NCBI RefSeq assembly: GCF_025231525.1
Contig: NZ_CP103057.1
Coordinates: forward strand, 1,133,001 to 1,197,000
Reading direction: 5' to 3'
DNA from: Sphingomonas endolithica
GTDB lineage: Bacteria; Pseudomonadota; Alphaproteobacteria; Sphingomonadales; Sphingomonadaceae
DNA: 64,000 nucleotides
The notes under the pieces are model-generated. The model saw nothing but the letters and a program-made list of their open reading frames with translations. It was not told where the DNA came from and made no database searches. Shown piece by piece: positions 36,811 through 45,915 of this stretch. The stretch's first letter is position 1, and every line of letters begins with the position of its first letter. The translations under genes were made by a program, and so were the position numbers.

Positions 36811-37335
36811 TCAGCGGCGGCAATCCTCGGTCACGCGCTCGATTTCCGCCCAGCTCGGGATCACCAGCGTCGGATACCCGGCCTGCTCCACCACGAACCG
36901 CCCGCGACTGAAGCCGATCGCCTCCAGCAGGCTGTCGCGCGGCTGCACTGCCGCCGCAATATAGGCAGGCGTGCCGCCGGTCGGCTGCGCGGGCAGCGTG
37001 CGCAACATGGTCGAGGTGCGGATCGTCATCGCGGTTGCGCCCGTGGCCGATCCGGCGCGCGAGAGGTAGACCGCGTTTGCTGCGGTATCGCAGCGGATCG
37101 TGAAGGCGGCATCTGCGCCCGGCAGCCCGAACAAGGCGATCGAGCCCCGCGCATCTTGCCGATATACCCAGTCACCCGGCGTATAGGGCCAGTCGCGCCA
37201 ATCCTGTGCCAGCGGCGTTGGTCGCGGCGCCTGTGTCTGAACGGGTATGGGGCGGGGCGCAGGCCGGGGTGCGGGCTTGGGTACGGCACTACAGCCGGCC
37301 AGCAGCAAGACGACAAAGGCGGGAAACAGACGCAT
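36811..37335 (-). CDS. Hypothetical lipoprotein, 174 residues
   Basis: A signal peptide with a lipobox (MRLFPAFVVLLLAGCS, Cys15) is followed by a Pro-rich linker (about 16-42) and a folded domain (WRDWPYTPGDWVYRQDARGS... IPSWAEIERVTEDCRR). Aspartate is not at position +2, so outer-membrane sorting is likely. Function unknown. The ATG at 37335 is chosen for the lipoprotein signal; the longer upstream frame is not protein-like. The candidate RNA unit lies directly downstream on the same strand. Confidence 0.82.
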   Translation of the reverse strand: MRLFPAFVVLLLAGCSAVPKPAPRPAPRPIPVQTQAPRPTPLAQDWRDWPYTPGDWVYRQDARGSIALFGLPGADAAFTIRCDTAANAVYLSRAGSATGATAMTIRTSTMLRTLPAQPTGGTPAYIAAAVQPRDSLLEAIGFSRGRFVVEQAGYPTLVIPSWAEIERVTEDCRR

Positions 37336-37445
37336 CACCACGCTATGCGGCAAGCGGCGCGCATGCTCAACCGGCCATGGCCGACAAAATCCTTCCCTTG
37401 GCCGCGCACTTGGGCGAACTAGGCGCCCGGGGGGGACGCACGGCG

Positions 37446-38714
37446 ATGGACGTGAAGCGACTGAAATCGATCGTTGGCGGGTCGGCCGGCAACCTGGTCG
37501 AATGGTATGACTGGTATGCCTATTCGTCGCTGTCGTTGGTGTTCGCCGCCACCTTCTTCCCCAAGGGCGATCTGACTGCGCAGCTGTTGGGGACGGCAGC
37601 GGTGTTCGCGGTCGGCTTCCTGATGCGGCCGATCGGTGCCTATGTGATGGGCCGCTATGCCGATACGCATGGCCGCAAGGCGGGGCTGGCGCTGTCGGTC
37701 GGCCTGATGTTCGCGGGATCGATGATGATCGCTGTCGTGCCCGGCTACCATTCGATCGGCATTGCCGCTCCGGCAATTCTGGTGCTCGCGCGCATGCTGC
37801 AAGGCCTATCCGTCGGGGGCGAATATGGCGCCAGCGCGACGTACCTGTCGGAAATGGCGACGCGCGAGAATCGCGGTTTCTGGTCGAGCTTCCAATATGT
37901 CACGCTGATCGGCGGGCAATTGACCGCGCTCGCCGTCACGCTCGCGCTGCAGGCGTTGTTGAGCAAGGAGGACATGGCCGCCTGGGGGTGGCGGATCGCC
38001 TTCCTGATCGGCGCGCTGCTGGCGCTGGTCGTCTATGTGCTGCGCCGCCGCCTGGCAGAGACGCAGTCGTTCCAGAACATGGCGGCCGATCGCCCGAAAT
38101 CGGGGCTGGCCGCCTTGTGGAAGGCGCATCCGCGCGAATTCATGCTGGTGGCGGTGATCAGCGCCGGGGGCAGCCTCACTTTCTACGCCTATACCACTTA
38201 CCTGCAGAAGTTCCTGGTCAACACCAGCGGCTTCGCGGTGCAGACGGCGACGCAGGTGATGACCGCGGCGCTAATCGTCTACATACTGGCGCAGCCGCTG
38301 TTCGGGCATCTGGCGGACCGGTTCGGGCGACGGCCGATGCTGCTCCTGTTCGGGATCGGCGGAATGTGCGTCTCGGTGCCGGTGTTCAGCGCACTGGCGG
38401 TGGAGAAGAGCGCCCTGGCTGCGTTCGCCATCATCCTGCTGCCGCTGATGCTGCTCAGCGCCTATACCTCGATCAGCGCCTTGGTGAAGGCCGAACTGTT
38501 CCCGGCCCATATCCGCGCATTGGGCGTCGCCCTGCCCTATGCGATCGGCAATGCGGCGTTCGGCGGCACGGCGGAATATGTCGCCTTGTGGTTCAAGCAG
38601 GCAGGGTTCGAGGCGGGCTTCTACTGGTACGTGACGGGCTTCCTGGGGCTGGCGACGATCGCGTTCCTGATGCTCCCCGAGACCAAGCACACCAGCCTGA
38701 TCGCGGAAGATTAG
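37446..38714 (+). CDS. MFS transporter, metabolite:H+ symporter (MHS/KgtP-like)
   Basis: A 12-helix permease of about 422 residues. The MHS-family signatures are visible: GNLVEWYDWYAY near the N-terminus, RPIGAYVMGRYADTHGRKAGL (loop 2-3) and GGEYGASATYLSEMA. Relatives carry alpha-ketoglutarate, shikimate or proline with protons. The start is either ATG 37446 (after GGGGGGAC) or ATG 37377; I use the former because the conserved region begins there. No nearby gene hints at the substrate. Confidence 0.9.
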   Translation: MDVKRLKSIVGGSAGNLVEWYDWYAYSSLSLVFAATFFPKGDLTAQLLGTAAVFAVGFLMRPIGAYVMGRYADTHGRKAGLALSVGLMFAGSMMIAVVPGYHSIGIAAPAILVLARMLQGLSVGGEYGASATYLSEMATRENRGFWSSFQYVTLIGGQLTALAVTLALQALLSKEDMAAWGWRIAFLIGALLALVVYVLRRRLAETQSFQNMAADRPKSGLAALWKAHPREFMLVAVISAGGSLTFYAYTTYLQKFLVNTSGFAVQTATQVMTAALIVYILAQPLFGHLADRFGRRPMLLLFGIGGMCVSVPVFSALAVEKSALAAFAIILLPLMLLSAYTSISALVKAELFPAHIRALGVALPYAIGNAAFGGTAEYVALWFKQAGFEAGFYWYVTGFLGLATIAFLMLPETKHTSLIAED

Positions 38715-38764
38715 GAACCGCGCTGCGGCTCGTCTGTTACGATAGCGACACGAGGGAAATGATC

Positions 38765-39169
38765 ATGGCCAGCGCAGAACCTACCCAATTGCTCATTTCG
38801 TCGAACAAGACCGACGTGATGCCGGTGAAGAGCCGCGATGGCGACAAGCTCGGCTTCGTCCATGCCTTCATGGTCAACAAGCGTAATGGGCAAGCAATGT
38901 ATGCGGTGCTGACGATCGGCGGGTTCCTAGGGATGGGCAAGGCCTATTACCCCCTGCCCTTCAGCCTGATGTCGTTCGATCCAGCGGCTGACGCCTATGT
39001 CGTGACGATCGACCGCCGCGTGCTGGAGGGTGGCCCCAGCTGGGCGAACAACGCGCCGGTGTTCGACCAGGCCTATGCCGACCGTGTGGCGAATTATTAC
39101 GGCGCGACCAAGGAAGATCTGACGGTCGAGGGCCACATCTCGGACGCGCCACCGCCATCGAGCTATTGA
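38765..39169 (+). CDS. PRC-barrel domain protein
   Basis: A 134-residue soluble protein with a PRC-barrel-like core (LISSNKTDVMPVKSRDGDKLGFVHAFMVNKRNGQAMYAVL ... YYPLPFSLMSFDP) and a flexible acidic C-terminus. PRC-barrel proteins often act in RNA processing or stress. The start is ATG 38765 with GAGGGAA at suitable spacing; ATG 38759 is too close to it. It lies upstream of tRNA-Pro on the opposite strand. Confidence 0.8.
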   Translation: MASAEPTQLLISSNKTDVMPVKSRDGDKLGFVHAFMVNKRNGQAMYAVLTIGGFLGMGKAYYPLPFSLMSFDPAADAYVVTIDRRVLEGGPSWANNAPVFDQAYADRVANYYGATKEDLTVEGHISDAPPPSSY

Positions 39170-39236
39170 TCGGCCACGGCGCCCACGGGCGCCGTTACGC
39201 ACGGGCTATCGAGTCATCGGGGTGGAAACCCTGCAA

Positions 39237-39313
39237 TGGTCGGGGCGATAGGATTCGAACCTACGACCCCTGGACCCCGAGACCAGTGCGCTACCAGACT
39301 GCGCCACGCCCCG
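39237..39313 (-). tRNA. tRNA-Pro (anticodon CGG), CCA encoded
   Basis: Read on the minus strand: acceptor CGGGGCG/CGCCCCG, D-arm GCGC...GCGC, anticodon arm CTGGT-CTCGGGG-TCCAG with anticodon CGG, T-arm GTAGG-TTCGAAT-CCTAT, then discriminator A and a genomic CCA. The anticodon stem has one T-T mismatch next to the loop. It decodes CCG. Confidence 0.95.
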
Positions 39314-39462
39314 ACACATTGCAGGTGGGAGCGCCTAGCGGCACCGCCCACCGCGATCAAGTCGAAAGTGGCACTCCTGCACTTCCACACCGCCGTCTTC
39401 GCCAAAATCGCACTGACACCGGCCTAGTGCGGGCTGGTCAGCAGGCTTATGTCCCATTCGGC

Positions 39463-40563
39463 ATGTCTAGCGAGCCGCCTTCCTCCCCGCCTGTGCAGCG
39501 CAAGGTGATCCATATCGACATGGACGCCTTCTACGCCAGCGTGGAACAGCGCGACGACCCGTCACTTCGCGGCAAGCCGGTGGCGGTCGGCAGCGCACAG
39601 GCGCGCGGCGTGGTGGCGGCGGCGAGCTACGAGGCGCGCAGCTTCGGCGTGAAATCGGCGATGCCGTCGGTCACCGCGCAGCGGCGCTGTCCCGATTTGC
39701 TGTTCGTGCCCCCCCGCTTCGACGTATATCGCAGCGTCAGCCAGCAGATCCGCGCGATCTTCGCCGATTATACCGCCTTGATCGAACCATTGTCGCTCGA
39801 CGAAGCCTATCTCGACGTCACCGAGGATGTGCGCGGGCTGGGTTCGGCACAGGCGATCGCCGAGGAGATCCGGGCGCGCATCCGCAAGGACACGGGGCTG
39901 ACCGCCTCGGCCGGCGTGTCGTACAACAAGTTCATCGCGAAGCTGGCATCGGACCAGAACAAGCCGGACGGCATCTGCGTCATCCCGCCGGCACGCGGCG
40001 CGGCCTTCGTCGGCACCTTGCCCGTCCGCCGCTTCCACGGTGTCGGCCCGGTGACCGCCGCCCGAATGGAGCGGCTCGGCATCCTGAGCGGTGCCGATCT
40101 GCGCGCGCAACCGATCGAGTTGCTGCGGCAGCATTTCGGCAGCAGTGCGGAATATCTGTTCGGCGCCGCGCGCGGCGTAGATCATCGTCCGGTGCGACCG
40201 GATCGGCCGACCAAATCGGTCGGCGCGGAGCGTACCTTCGACCGCGACCTGACCGAGCGCGCCGACTTGCTCGAAGCGCTGGGGCGCGTGGCGGATGCCG
40301 CTTGGGTGCGGATCGACCGCAGCGGTGCGCAGGGGCGCACCGTGACGCTCAAGCTGCGCTATGCCGACTTCCGGACGATCACGCGGGCGCGATCTTCGGC
40401 GCTACCGGTCGCCGACCGTGCCGGCTTCCTGGCGGCGGGCGTCATCCTGCTGGAGGCGTTACTCCCGGTCTCACCTGGCGTGCGGCTGCTCGGGCTGACA
40501 CTGTCGGCGATCCAGGAGGATCAAGCGGCGGATCCGAGCGAACAGGCGATGCTGCCGCTTTAA
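39463..40563 (+). CDS. dinB: DNA polymerase IV
   Basis: A 366-residue Y-family polymerase. The metal-binding acidic residues are D19 in HIDMDAFYASVE and D113/E114 in SLDEAYLD. The finger, thumb and little-finger regions are complete, and the C-terminus (EQAMLPL) fits the sliding-clamp binding motif. It performs error-prone bypass synthesis. The start is ATG 39463. No LexA box was recognised upstream. Confidence 0.95.
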   Translation: MSSEPPSSPPVQRKVIHIDMDAFYASVEQRDDPSLRGKPVAVGSAQARGVVAAASYEARSFGVKSAMPSVTAQRRCPDLLFVPPRFDVYRSVSQQIRAIFADYTALIEPLSLDEAYLDVTEDVRGLGSAQAIAEEIRARIRKDTGLTASAGVSYNKFIAKLASDQNKPDGICVIPPARGAAFVGTLPVRRFHGVGPVTAARMERLGILSGADLRAQPIELLRQHFGSSAEYLFGAARGVDHRPVRPDRPTKSVGAERTFDRDLTERADLLEALGRVADAAWVRIDRSGAQGRTVTLKLRYADFRTITRARSSALPVADRAGFLAAGVILLEALLPVSPGVRLLGLTLSAIQEDQAADPSEQAMLPL

Positions 40564-40617
40564 GCTCCCCAGCGAAGGGTTGGGTCCAGCCCCCAGGCGT
40601 AGGGCCATGCATAAAAC

Positions 40618-40686
40618 CGTTCGTGTCGAGCGAAGTCGAGACACCGGCGCCGGGATCGGCGTCTCGACTTCGATCGACATGAACGG
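40618..40686. repeat. Paired palindromic repeat, family G
   Basis: CCGTTCGTGTCGAGCGAAGT... (from 40618) and ...ACTTCGATCGACATGAACGG (to 40686) are inverted arms. It lies in the convergent gap between dinB and the fructokinase gene, where it may also serve both as a bidirectional terminator. Confidence 0.8.
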
Positions 40687-40718
40687 GTGAGGAGAAATCA
40701 CGCGAAAGTCGTAGTGCT

Positions 40719-41606
40719 TCAGCTGGCGCTCAATGCCCGCTGGCCCAGCACCACCGCCCCGAGCGGCCCGGCATTGTTGCCGAGCGCCGCCGGCACGACA
40801 TATTCCGCCACCGGCTCGATCAACGATGTCGCACCATAGTCGCCAAGGCTGGCCACCAGCCGCGTGCGGATCAGCGGCAGCAGATGCGGCATGCCGGTCA
40901 TCACGCCGCCACCCATGACGATGCGGCGCGGAATGCCGGTCAGCACCAGCGTGTGAAGCAATTGCGCCAGCGTATGCGCGACGCTTTCCCACACCGGATG
41001 GTCGAGCGGCAGATCGGGCGCGCGGATGCCGGTGCGCGCCTGGATCGCTGGGCCGGAGGCGGGCCCTTCTACGCAGTCGCCGTGGAACGTGCAGATGCCA
41101 GGCCAGGCGTCACCCGGCAGCCTCGTGGTACGGACATGCCCAAGTTCCGGATGGGTCATGCCATTGGTCGGCTCGCCATGCATGACCAAGCCCACGCCGA
41201 CCCCCGTCCCGACAGTGATATAGGCATGGTCCGAGAGCCCCCGCGCTGCGCCCCACTGGCCTTCCCCAAGCGCCGCGCCAGCGACGTCGCTGTTGAACCC
41301 GGTCGGAACATTCGGCCTGGAGAGTCGATGCGCCACATCCGTGTTCGACCAGCCGGGCTTGGTCGTCGCCGTGATGTGCCCGTAATCGCGCGCCGCCGGA
41401 TCGATCGACACCGGACCGAAGCTGGCGATGCCCAGCGCGTCATACCCCGTCCACCGATCCAGCACCGCGGCGATATTGCCGAGCGTTTCGGCCGGCGTCG
41501 TGGTCGCAATGCGGACCTGCTCGCAAATATCATCGGGGCCGCGCGCGAGGATCAGGTTGCACTTGGTGCCGCCAAGCTCGACTCCGGCGATCAGTGGCGC
41601 GCTCAT
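40719..41606 (-). CDS. ROK-family sugar kinase, fructokinase-like
   Basis: A 295-residue ROK kinase with the ATP loop GVELGGTKCNL, a second phosphate motif TVGTGVGVGLV and the zinc motif HPELGHV...C-TFHGDC. It resembles bacterial fructokinase (Mak/ScrK). It is 24 bp after the S-formylglutathione hydrolase gene on the same strand. It could feed a sugar from the adjacent oxidoreductase cluster, but that is inference. Confidence 0.88.
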   Translation of the reverse strand: MSAPLIAGVELGGTKCNLILARGPDDICEQVRIATTTPAETLGNIAAVLDRWTGYDALGIASFGPVSIDPAARDYGHITATTKPGWSNTDVAHRLSRPNVPTGFNSDVAGAALGEGQWGAARGLSDHAYITVGTGVGVGLVMHGEPTNGMTHPELGHVRTTRLPGDAWPGICTFHGDCVEGPASGPAIQARTGIRAPDLPLDHPVWESVAHTLAQLLHTLVLTGIPRRIVMGGGVMTGMPHLLPLIRTRLVASLGDYGATSLIEPVAEYVVPAALGNNAGPLGAVVLGQRALSAS

Positions 41607-41630
41607 TGGCGGTCGCTCGTCACGTGCCGA

Positions 41631-42458
41631 TCAGCGCGCCAGGCGTTCGGCATGCCAGCGCACGTGATCGGCCATGAAGGTCGAGATGAAGTAATAGCTG
41701 TGGTCGTAGCCGGGCTGCAGGCGCAGCGTGAGATCGATGCCGGTCGCGGCGCAGGCGGCGCGGAGCAGCTCGGGCTTCAACTGGTCGACCAGGAACTGGT
41801 CGGCATCACCCTGATCGACGAGCAGTTCGGCCACGCGCGCGCCATCCTCGATCAAGGCGCAGGCATCGTATTCGCGCCACGCCAGGCGATCTTCCCCGAG
41901 ATACCCGGCGAGCGCCTTTTCGCCCCACGGGCAATGCAGTGGCGAGACAATGGGGGAGAAGGCCGAGATGCTCCTGAAGCGGTCGGGATTGCGCAGCCCG
42001 ATGGTCAGCGCGCCGTGGCCGCCCATCGAATGCCCAGTAATGCCCTGCCGGGCCATGTCGACGGGAAACTCCGCTGCGATCAGCGCAGGGAGTTCCTCCT
42101 CGATATAGCTGCGCATGCGGAAATTGCCCGACCATGGTTCCTGCGTCGCATCGACATAGAAACCGGCGCCCTTGCCGAAATCATAGGCGTCGTCATCGGG
42201 CACGTTGTCGCCGCGCGGGCTCGTATCCGGCGCAACGAAGATCACGCCCGCTTCAGCACAGGCGGCACGATACTCGCCTTTGTCGGTGACGTTGGCGTGC
42301 GTGCAAGTGAGGCCCGAGAGATACCACAGGACAGGCAAACGAGCGCCCGGCGCATGAGGCGGCACATAGACCGAAAAGGTCATGTCGGTGCCGGTCGCTG
42401 TGGACGCGTGACGGTATATGCCTTGCACACCACCGAACGCCGCGTGAGAGCCGGACAA
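41631..42458 (-). CDS. S-formylglutathione hydrolase (esterase D family)
   Basis: A 275-residue serine hydrolase that splits S-formylglutathione in formaldehyde detoxification. Family sequence is clear: FGGVQGIYRH, WYLSGLTCTHANVT, GAGFYVDATQEPW and the nucleophile in GHSMGGHGA. There is no ATG in frame before the conserved start; a TTG at 42458 (or the CTG at 42473) must serve, and no ribosome-binding site is seen. The usual partner, glutathione-dependent formaldehyde dehydrogenase, is not in the window. Confidence 0.88.
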   Translation of the reverse strand: MSGSHAAFGGVQGIYRHASTATGTDMTFSVYVPPHAPGARLPVLWYLSGLTCTHANVTDKGEYRAACAEAGVIFVAPDTSPRGDNVPDDDAYDFGKGAGFYVDATQEPWSGNFRMRSYIEEELPALIAAEFPVDMARQGITGHSMGGHGALTIGLRNPDRFRSISAFSPIVSPLHCPWGEKALAGYLGEDRLAWREYDACALIEDGARVAELLVDQGDADQFLVDQLKPELLRAACAATGIDLTLRLQPGYDHSYYFISTFMADHVRWHAERLAR

Positions 42459-42613
42459 AGATAGCTGAGTCAGATCGAGATCCCTTCGCCTGGCGATCTA
42501 AACCAGATCCGCTCGGCCGCAAATACCTGGCTTGGCACAGCAGCCAATGCACCAGTCCGGAACGAGTGAAGCCTGTGTTTTCCGCGGACCATTCAGTGGC
42601 ACCGCGCCTTGTG

Positions 42614-43768
42614 TCATCTTACCGCCCGTGTCGCCCGCGCCTCGGCGGTCAGCACCAGTTCGGCCGCGAGCAGGGCGCCGTCCTGATCCTGCGCCAGCGA
42701 TGTGCGTTCGACGAGATCGGTGACGAATTGCGGCCCGAACGGCAGCGGCACCTTAGAGCAATCGAGATAGCGCGCGCCCTTGCGATCCGCGATGAACAGG
42801 TGGTTGCCGTCGGGCCGCCCGGCAATGTCGACATATTTGCGCAGCTCGATATAGCCCTCGGTGCCGAGGATGAAGAGCCGCCCGTCGCCCCAGGTCGGCA
42901 GGCCGTCGGGCGTGAACCAGTCCACGCGGACATAGCCTGAACCGCCATCGCCGCTCAGCATCATGTCACCGAAATCCTCGAACTTCGGATGATCGGGATT
43001 GCCAAAATTACCGGTCTGCGAAGCCAATACCTTGGCGCGCTTGCTGCCGGTGAGAAAAACGAACTGGTCCGCCTGATGACTGCCGACATCGGTCAGGATC
43101 CCGCCGTTGCGCGCCGTATCCCAGAACCAGTCGGGACGGCTCGGCGCCGACAGCCGGTGCGGCGCAAGATTGACGGTCTGAATCACGCGCCCGATCGCGC
43201 CGTCATGCACCAGTTGCCCGGCCATCACCGCCGCCGGTACCTCCAGCCGCTCGGAATACATGATCGCGTATTTGCGCCCGGTCTCCTTGATCGCGCGGCG
43301 CACGTCGGCGAGCTGCTTCAGCGTCGTCACCGCCGCCTTGTCGCTGAGATAGTCCTTGCCCGCGCGCATCACGCGGATGCCGAGCGGCGCGCGCAAGCTC
43401 GGGATCGCGGCACTGCACACCAGCTTGATCGTAGAATTGTCGAGAATCTCCTGCTCGGACCGCGCCAGCGGCACGCCGCCGTAACGCTTCTGGAACATCG
43501 CAATCTGCTTGGGGTCGGTCGCATAGAAGGTGGTCAGCACACCGCCGCCGCGGATCACCGCGTCGGTGATGCCGTAGATATGGTTGTGGTCCATCCCGAT
43601 CACCGCGAACGGCACGCGATATTTGGCCTCGGGCACCGGGCGCGCCGTCGCCCCTTCGGTCGGCGCATCGCCGCGCGTGGCGGATTGCGCGAGCGCGTCG
43701 GCGGCGAAGCCGGCCATGCCGGCGGCCAGGCCAAGGCCAAGTAGCGTACGGCGGTCGGTATCGCTCAC
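42614..43768 (-). CDS. Gfo/Idh/MocA family protein 3, Tat-exported, atypical nucleotide site
   Basis: A 384-residue member of the glucose-fructose oxidoreductase/inositol dehydrogenase superfamily. A Tat signal (DRRTLLGLGLAAGMAGFAAD) leads to the periplasm. The Rossmann start reads FAVIGMDHNHIYG, lacking the GxGxxG glycines, and the usual EKP motif is DKA (LSDKAAVTT). The start is GTG 43768 after GAGGAGG. It is the last gene of the DUF1080 operon, 13 bp after its neighbour. It may not be an NAD(P)-dependent oxidoreductase; a lyase or binding role is possible. Confidence 0.85.
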   Translation of the reverse strand: MSDTDRRTLLGLGLAAGMAGFAADALAQSATRGDAPTEGATARPVPEAKYRVPFAVIGMDHNHIYGITDAVIRGGGVLTTFYATDPKQIAMFQKRYGGVPLARSEQEILDNSTIKLVCSAAIPSLRAPLGIRVMRAGKDYLSDKAAVTTLKQLADVRRAIKETGRKYAIMYSERLEVPAAVMAGQLVHDGAIGRVIQTVNLAPHRLSAPSRPDWFWDTARNGGILTDVGSHQADQFVFLTGSKRAKVLASQTGNFGNPDHPKFEDFGDMMLSGDGGSGYVRVDWFTPDGLPTWGDGRLFILGTEGYIELRKYVDIAGRPDGNHLFIADRKGARYLDCSKVPLPFGPQFVTDLVERTSLAQDQDGALLAAELVLTAEARATRAVR

Positions 43769-43781
43769 GGCTTCATCCTCC

Positions 43782-45059
43782 TCAAACAGCAACCAGATTG
43801 GTCGGCCAGGTCAGCGCTTCACCACGATCCATCGCCTGTTCGCCGAGCAGCGACGCGACGCTCGCATGATAGGCCTGGGCGAGCAGCCCGGGCAACGGCT
43901 TGCCAGCGCGCACAGCCTCGCCGAAGCCCTCGAACTGCAGCATCGTCTCGTCATATTCGCCCCAGCCGAGCGACTCCCCAGGCGTGGTGACAGGCAGCTC
44001 GGGAAACCAGGTCGCGCCGCCGATCGGCACGGTGCGCTTGTGCCCGCGCGCGACATCCTTGTGCATGCGCTGCAACGCCAGCACCTTGGGCGGCACCTCC
44101 TGGAAGATCCGGCCCAACTCCGGCTCGATCGTCCCCCGGCTGCCCTGGATCTGCTCCTCGCAGCCATAGCGCGCATTGTTGAGCAGCGAGGTGTAGATCA
44201 GCTTCCGCCCGCCGGCATAGTCGTAGATCAGCGCGACATGGTCATAGACCTCGCGCCCGTCCTTCCAGAAGCAGATGCTGCCCGATCCCATCACCCGCGT
44301 CGGCACCGCATCCAGGAACCAGTTGCCGACCTGGATCTGGTGCGTCGCCAGCTCGGTCATCAACCCGGCCGAACTGTCGCGGTACAGCCGCCAGTTGATC
44401 TGCCGGTCGGTCGCATCGCCCGGCACCGTCCGCCGCCAGCTGTTATTGCGATGCCAGCTCGCGCGAACCTGTGTCAGCGTGCCGATCTCCCCCGCCCGCG
44501 CGCGCTTCAGCGCGTTCAGATAGGTCGGGTGGAACATGCGCTGATGCCCGATCTGCAGCACTTTCCGCGCCGCCTGCGAGCGCGTGATCATCGCGCCGCA
44601 ATCCGCGATCGTCCGCGCCATCGCCTTCTCGCACCAAACGTGCAGCCCCGCATCGAGTGCGTCGAAACAGTGTTTCGCATGACGATCGAGCGGCGTCGCG
44701 ATGACGACGGCATCGAGCCCGCCCGCATCGAGCATTGCGCGATGGTCGGCAAAGCTGCGCACCGATGCATCGACCAGCGCGCGCCCCTTCGCCAGATGCG
44801 GCGCATACGAGTCGCAGATCGCCACCACCACGCAGTTGCGCGTCTTGGCGATGTTCAGGATCAGCGCGCGGCCGCGATCGCCGGTGCCGATCACGCCGAG
44901 CCGCACCGGATTGCTCTTGGTCGGTTCGGCCGCCACCGCGGCGCTCGCCCAGGGCGCCGCCGCTGCCATCCCCGCTCCCGCGGCGGTCATCAGCACGCGA
45001 TCGATGAACGATCGCCGGCTCAGGTCGAACGCCCGCTCCGTGATTTTGGGGTCGGTCAT
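43782..45059 (-). CDS. Gfo/Idh/MocA family oxidoreductase 2, Tat-exported
   Basis: A 425-residue protein with a Tat signal (LSRRSFIDRVLMTAAGAG) and a normal Rossmann motif (LGVIGTGDRGRA). The catalytic-region lysine is in WCEKAMART (EKA instead of EKP). Such periplasmic members, like Zymomonas glucose-fructose oxidoreductase, hold NADP tightly. It overlaps apbE by 4 bp and probably oxidises or reduces a glycoside at C3 or C1; the substrate is inferred only from context. Confidence 0.88.
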   Translation of the reverse strand: MTDPKITERAFDLSRRSFIDRVLMTAAGAGMAAAAPWASAAVAAEPTKSNPVRLGVIGTGDRGRALILNIAKTRNCVVVAICDSYAPHLAKGRALVDASVRSFADHRAMLDAGGLDAVVIATPLDRHAKHCFDALDAGLHVWCEKAMARTIADCGAMITRSQAARKVLQIGHQRMFHPTYLNALKRARAGEIGTLTQVRASWHRNNSWRRTVPGDATDRQINWRLYRDSSAGLMTELATHQIQVGNWFLDAVPTRVMGSGSICFWKDGREVYDHVALIYDYAGGRKLIYTSLLNNARYGCEEQIQGSRGTIEPELGRIFQEVPPKVLALQRMHKDVARGHKRTVPIGGATWFPELPVTTPGESLGWGEYDETMLQFEGFGEAVRAGKPLPGLLAQAYHASVASLLGEQAMDRGEALTWPTNLVAV

Positions 45060-45910
45060 TGTACCTGCATCCTGCCTGATGGAGCGGGCATTCCCGCCTC
45101 CTGAGAAAGATCGAACAGAAAACGATGTGTCGGGTGCGCACCGATCAGGCGTGCGGCGCGCGCGTCATCCGCGACGATCAGCGCGGTACTCATCGCCTCC
45201 GCGGAAGCGCCCAGTCGGTCGACCACGATTGTGCAGCGCGCCGCCGTCACCGCCGCGCCGCTGCCCGGGCGGATCATCGCGGCGCGTTCGGGCGTCTGCG
45301 TGCCCGCCCCCACCGTCGACGAGATCGACAGCGACTCGTCGTCGAGCTCGAGCTCGATCAACGTCCGGCCGGGCAGCAACGGATGCGGGATTGCGAACGG
45401 CCATCCCCCGCCTAGCGGATGCTGGCCGACGGTCGCGATCGAACTCTCGCCCGCCGACAGGCACGCCGACCCGACGCCTGCCGCGCGCAACGCAGCGCAG
45501 GCGCGGTCCAGCGCGAAGCCTTTGCCGAACCCGCCGAAATCGAGCGCGACAGGGTGCGCTGCGGCAATCCGCGCGGTCGCCCGATCAAACGTGACATCGC
45601 CCCAGCCGACCGCCCCAAACCGTCGATCGGCCGTCGGATCGAACAGCCCCAGCGTTTCGGCATGCGCCGCGTCGATCGCGACCAGCGCCTCGAACAGCAC
45701 CGCATCATCGATCGCCGCCTCCTGCCCCGCCAGCAACCGCTCGTTGAGCGCCGTCGTCGGCGAGGGCCGGTGGATCGTCAGCGCATCGTCCACCGTTTCG
45801 ATCGCGCGGCGCGCGGCGGCCAGCGCGTCGTCCGCGCCTGCGCCGAAGCGATGCACTTCGATGCGCGTCCCCATCGCCACGAAACGCTCGACGTCCGCCA
45901 GAGCCGTCAC
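45056..45910 (-). CDS. ApbE-like FAD:protein FMN transferase, no signal peptide
   Basis: A 284-residue protein with the ApbE fold: FVAMGTRIEVHRFG, GLFDPTADRRFG, DFGGFGKGFALDRA and EAMSTALIVAD. It differs from classic ApbE: the AGESSIATVG segment replaces the usual GG(D/N)I and the HIIDP-like region reads AMIRPGSG. It has no lipobox or signal peptide, so it should act in the cytosol. The start is GTG 45910, 5 bp after the preceding stop. ApbE attaches FMN to threonine of target proteins; no evident target motif was found in this cluster. Confidence 0.8.
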   Translation of the reverse strand: MTALADVERFVAMGTRIEVHRFGAGADDALAAARRAIETVDDALTIHRPSPTTALNERLLAGQEAAIDDAVLFEALVAIDAAHAETLGLFDPTADRRFGAVGWGDVTFDRATARIAAAHPVALDFGGFGKGFALDRACAALRAAGVGSACLSAGESSIATVGQHPLGGGWPFAIPHPLLPGRTLIELELDDESLSISSTVGAGTQTPERAAMIRPGSGAAVTAARCTIVVDRLGASAEAMSTALIVADDARAARLIGAHPTHRFLFDLSQEAGMPAPSGRMQVQ

Positions 45911-45915
45911 GCTGG

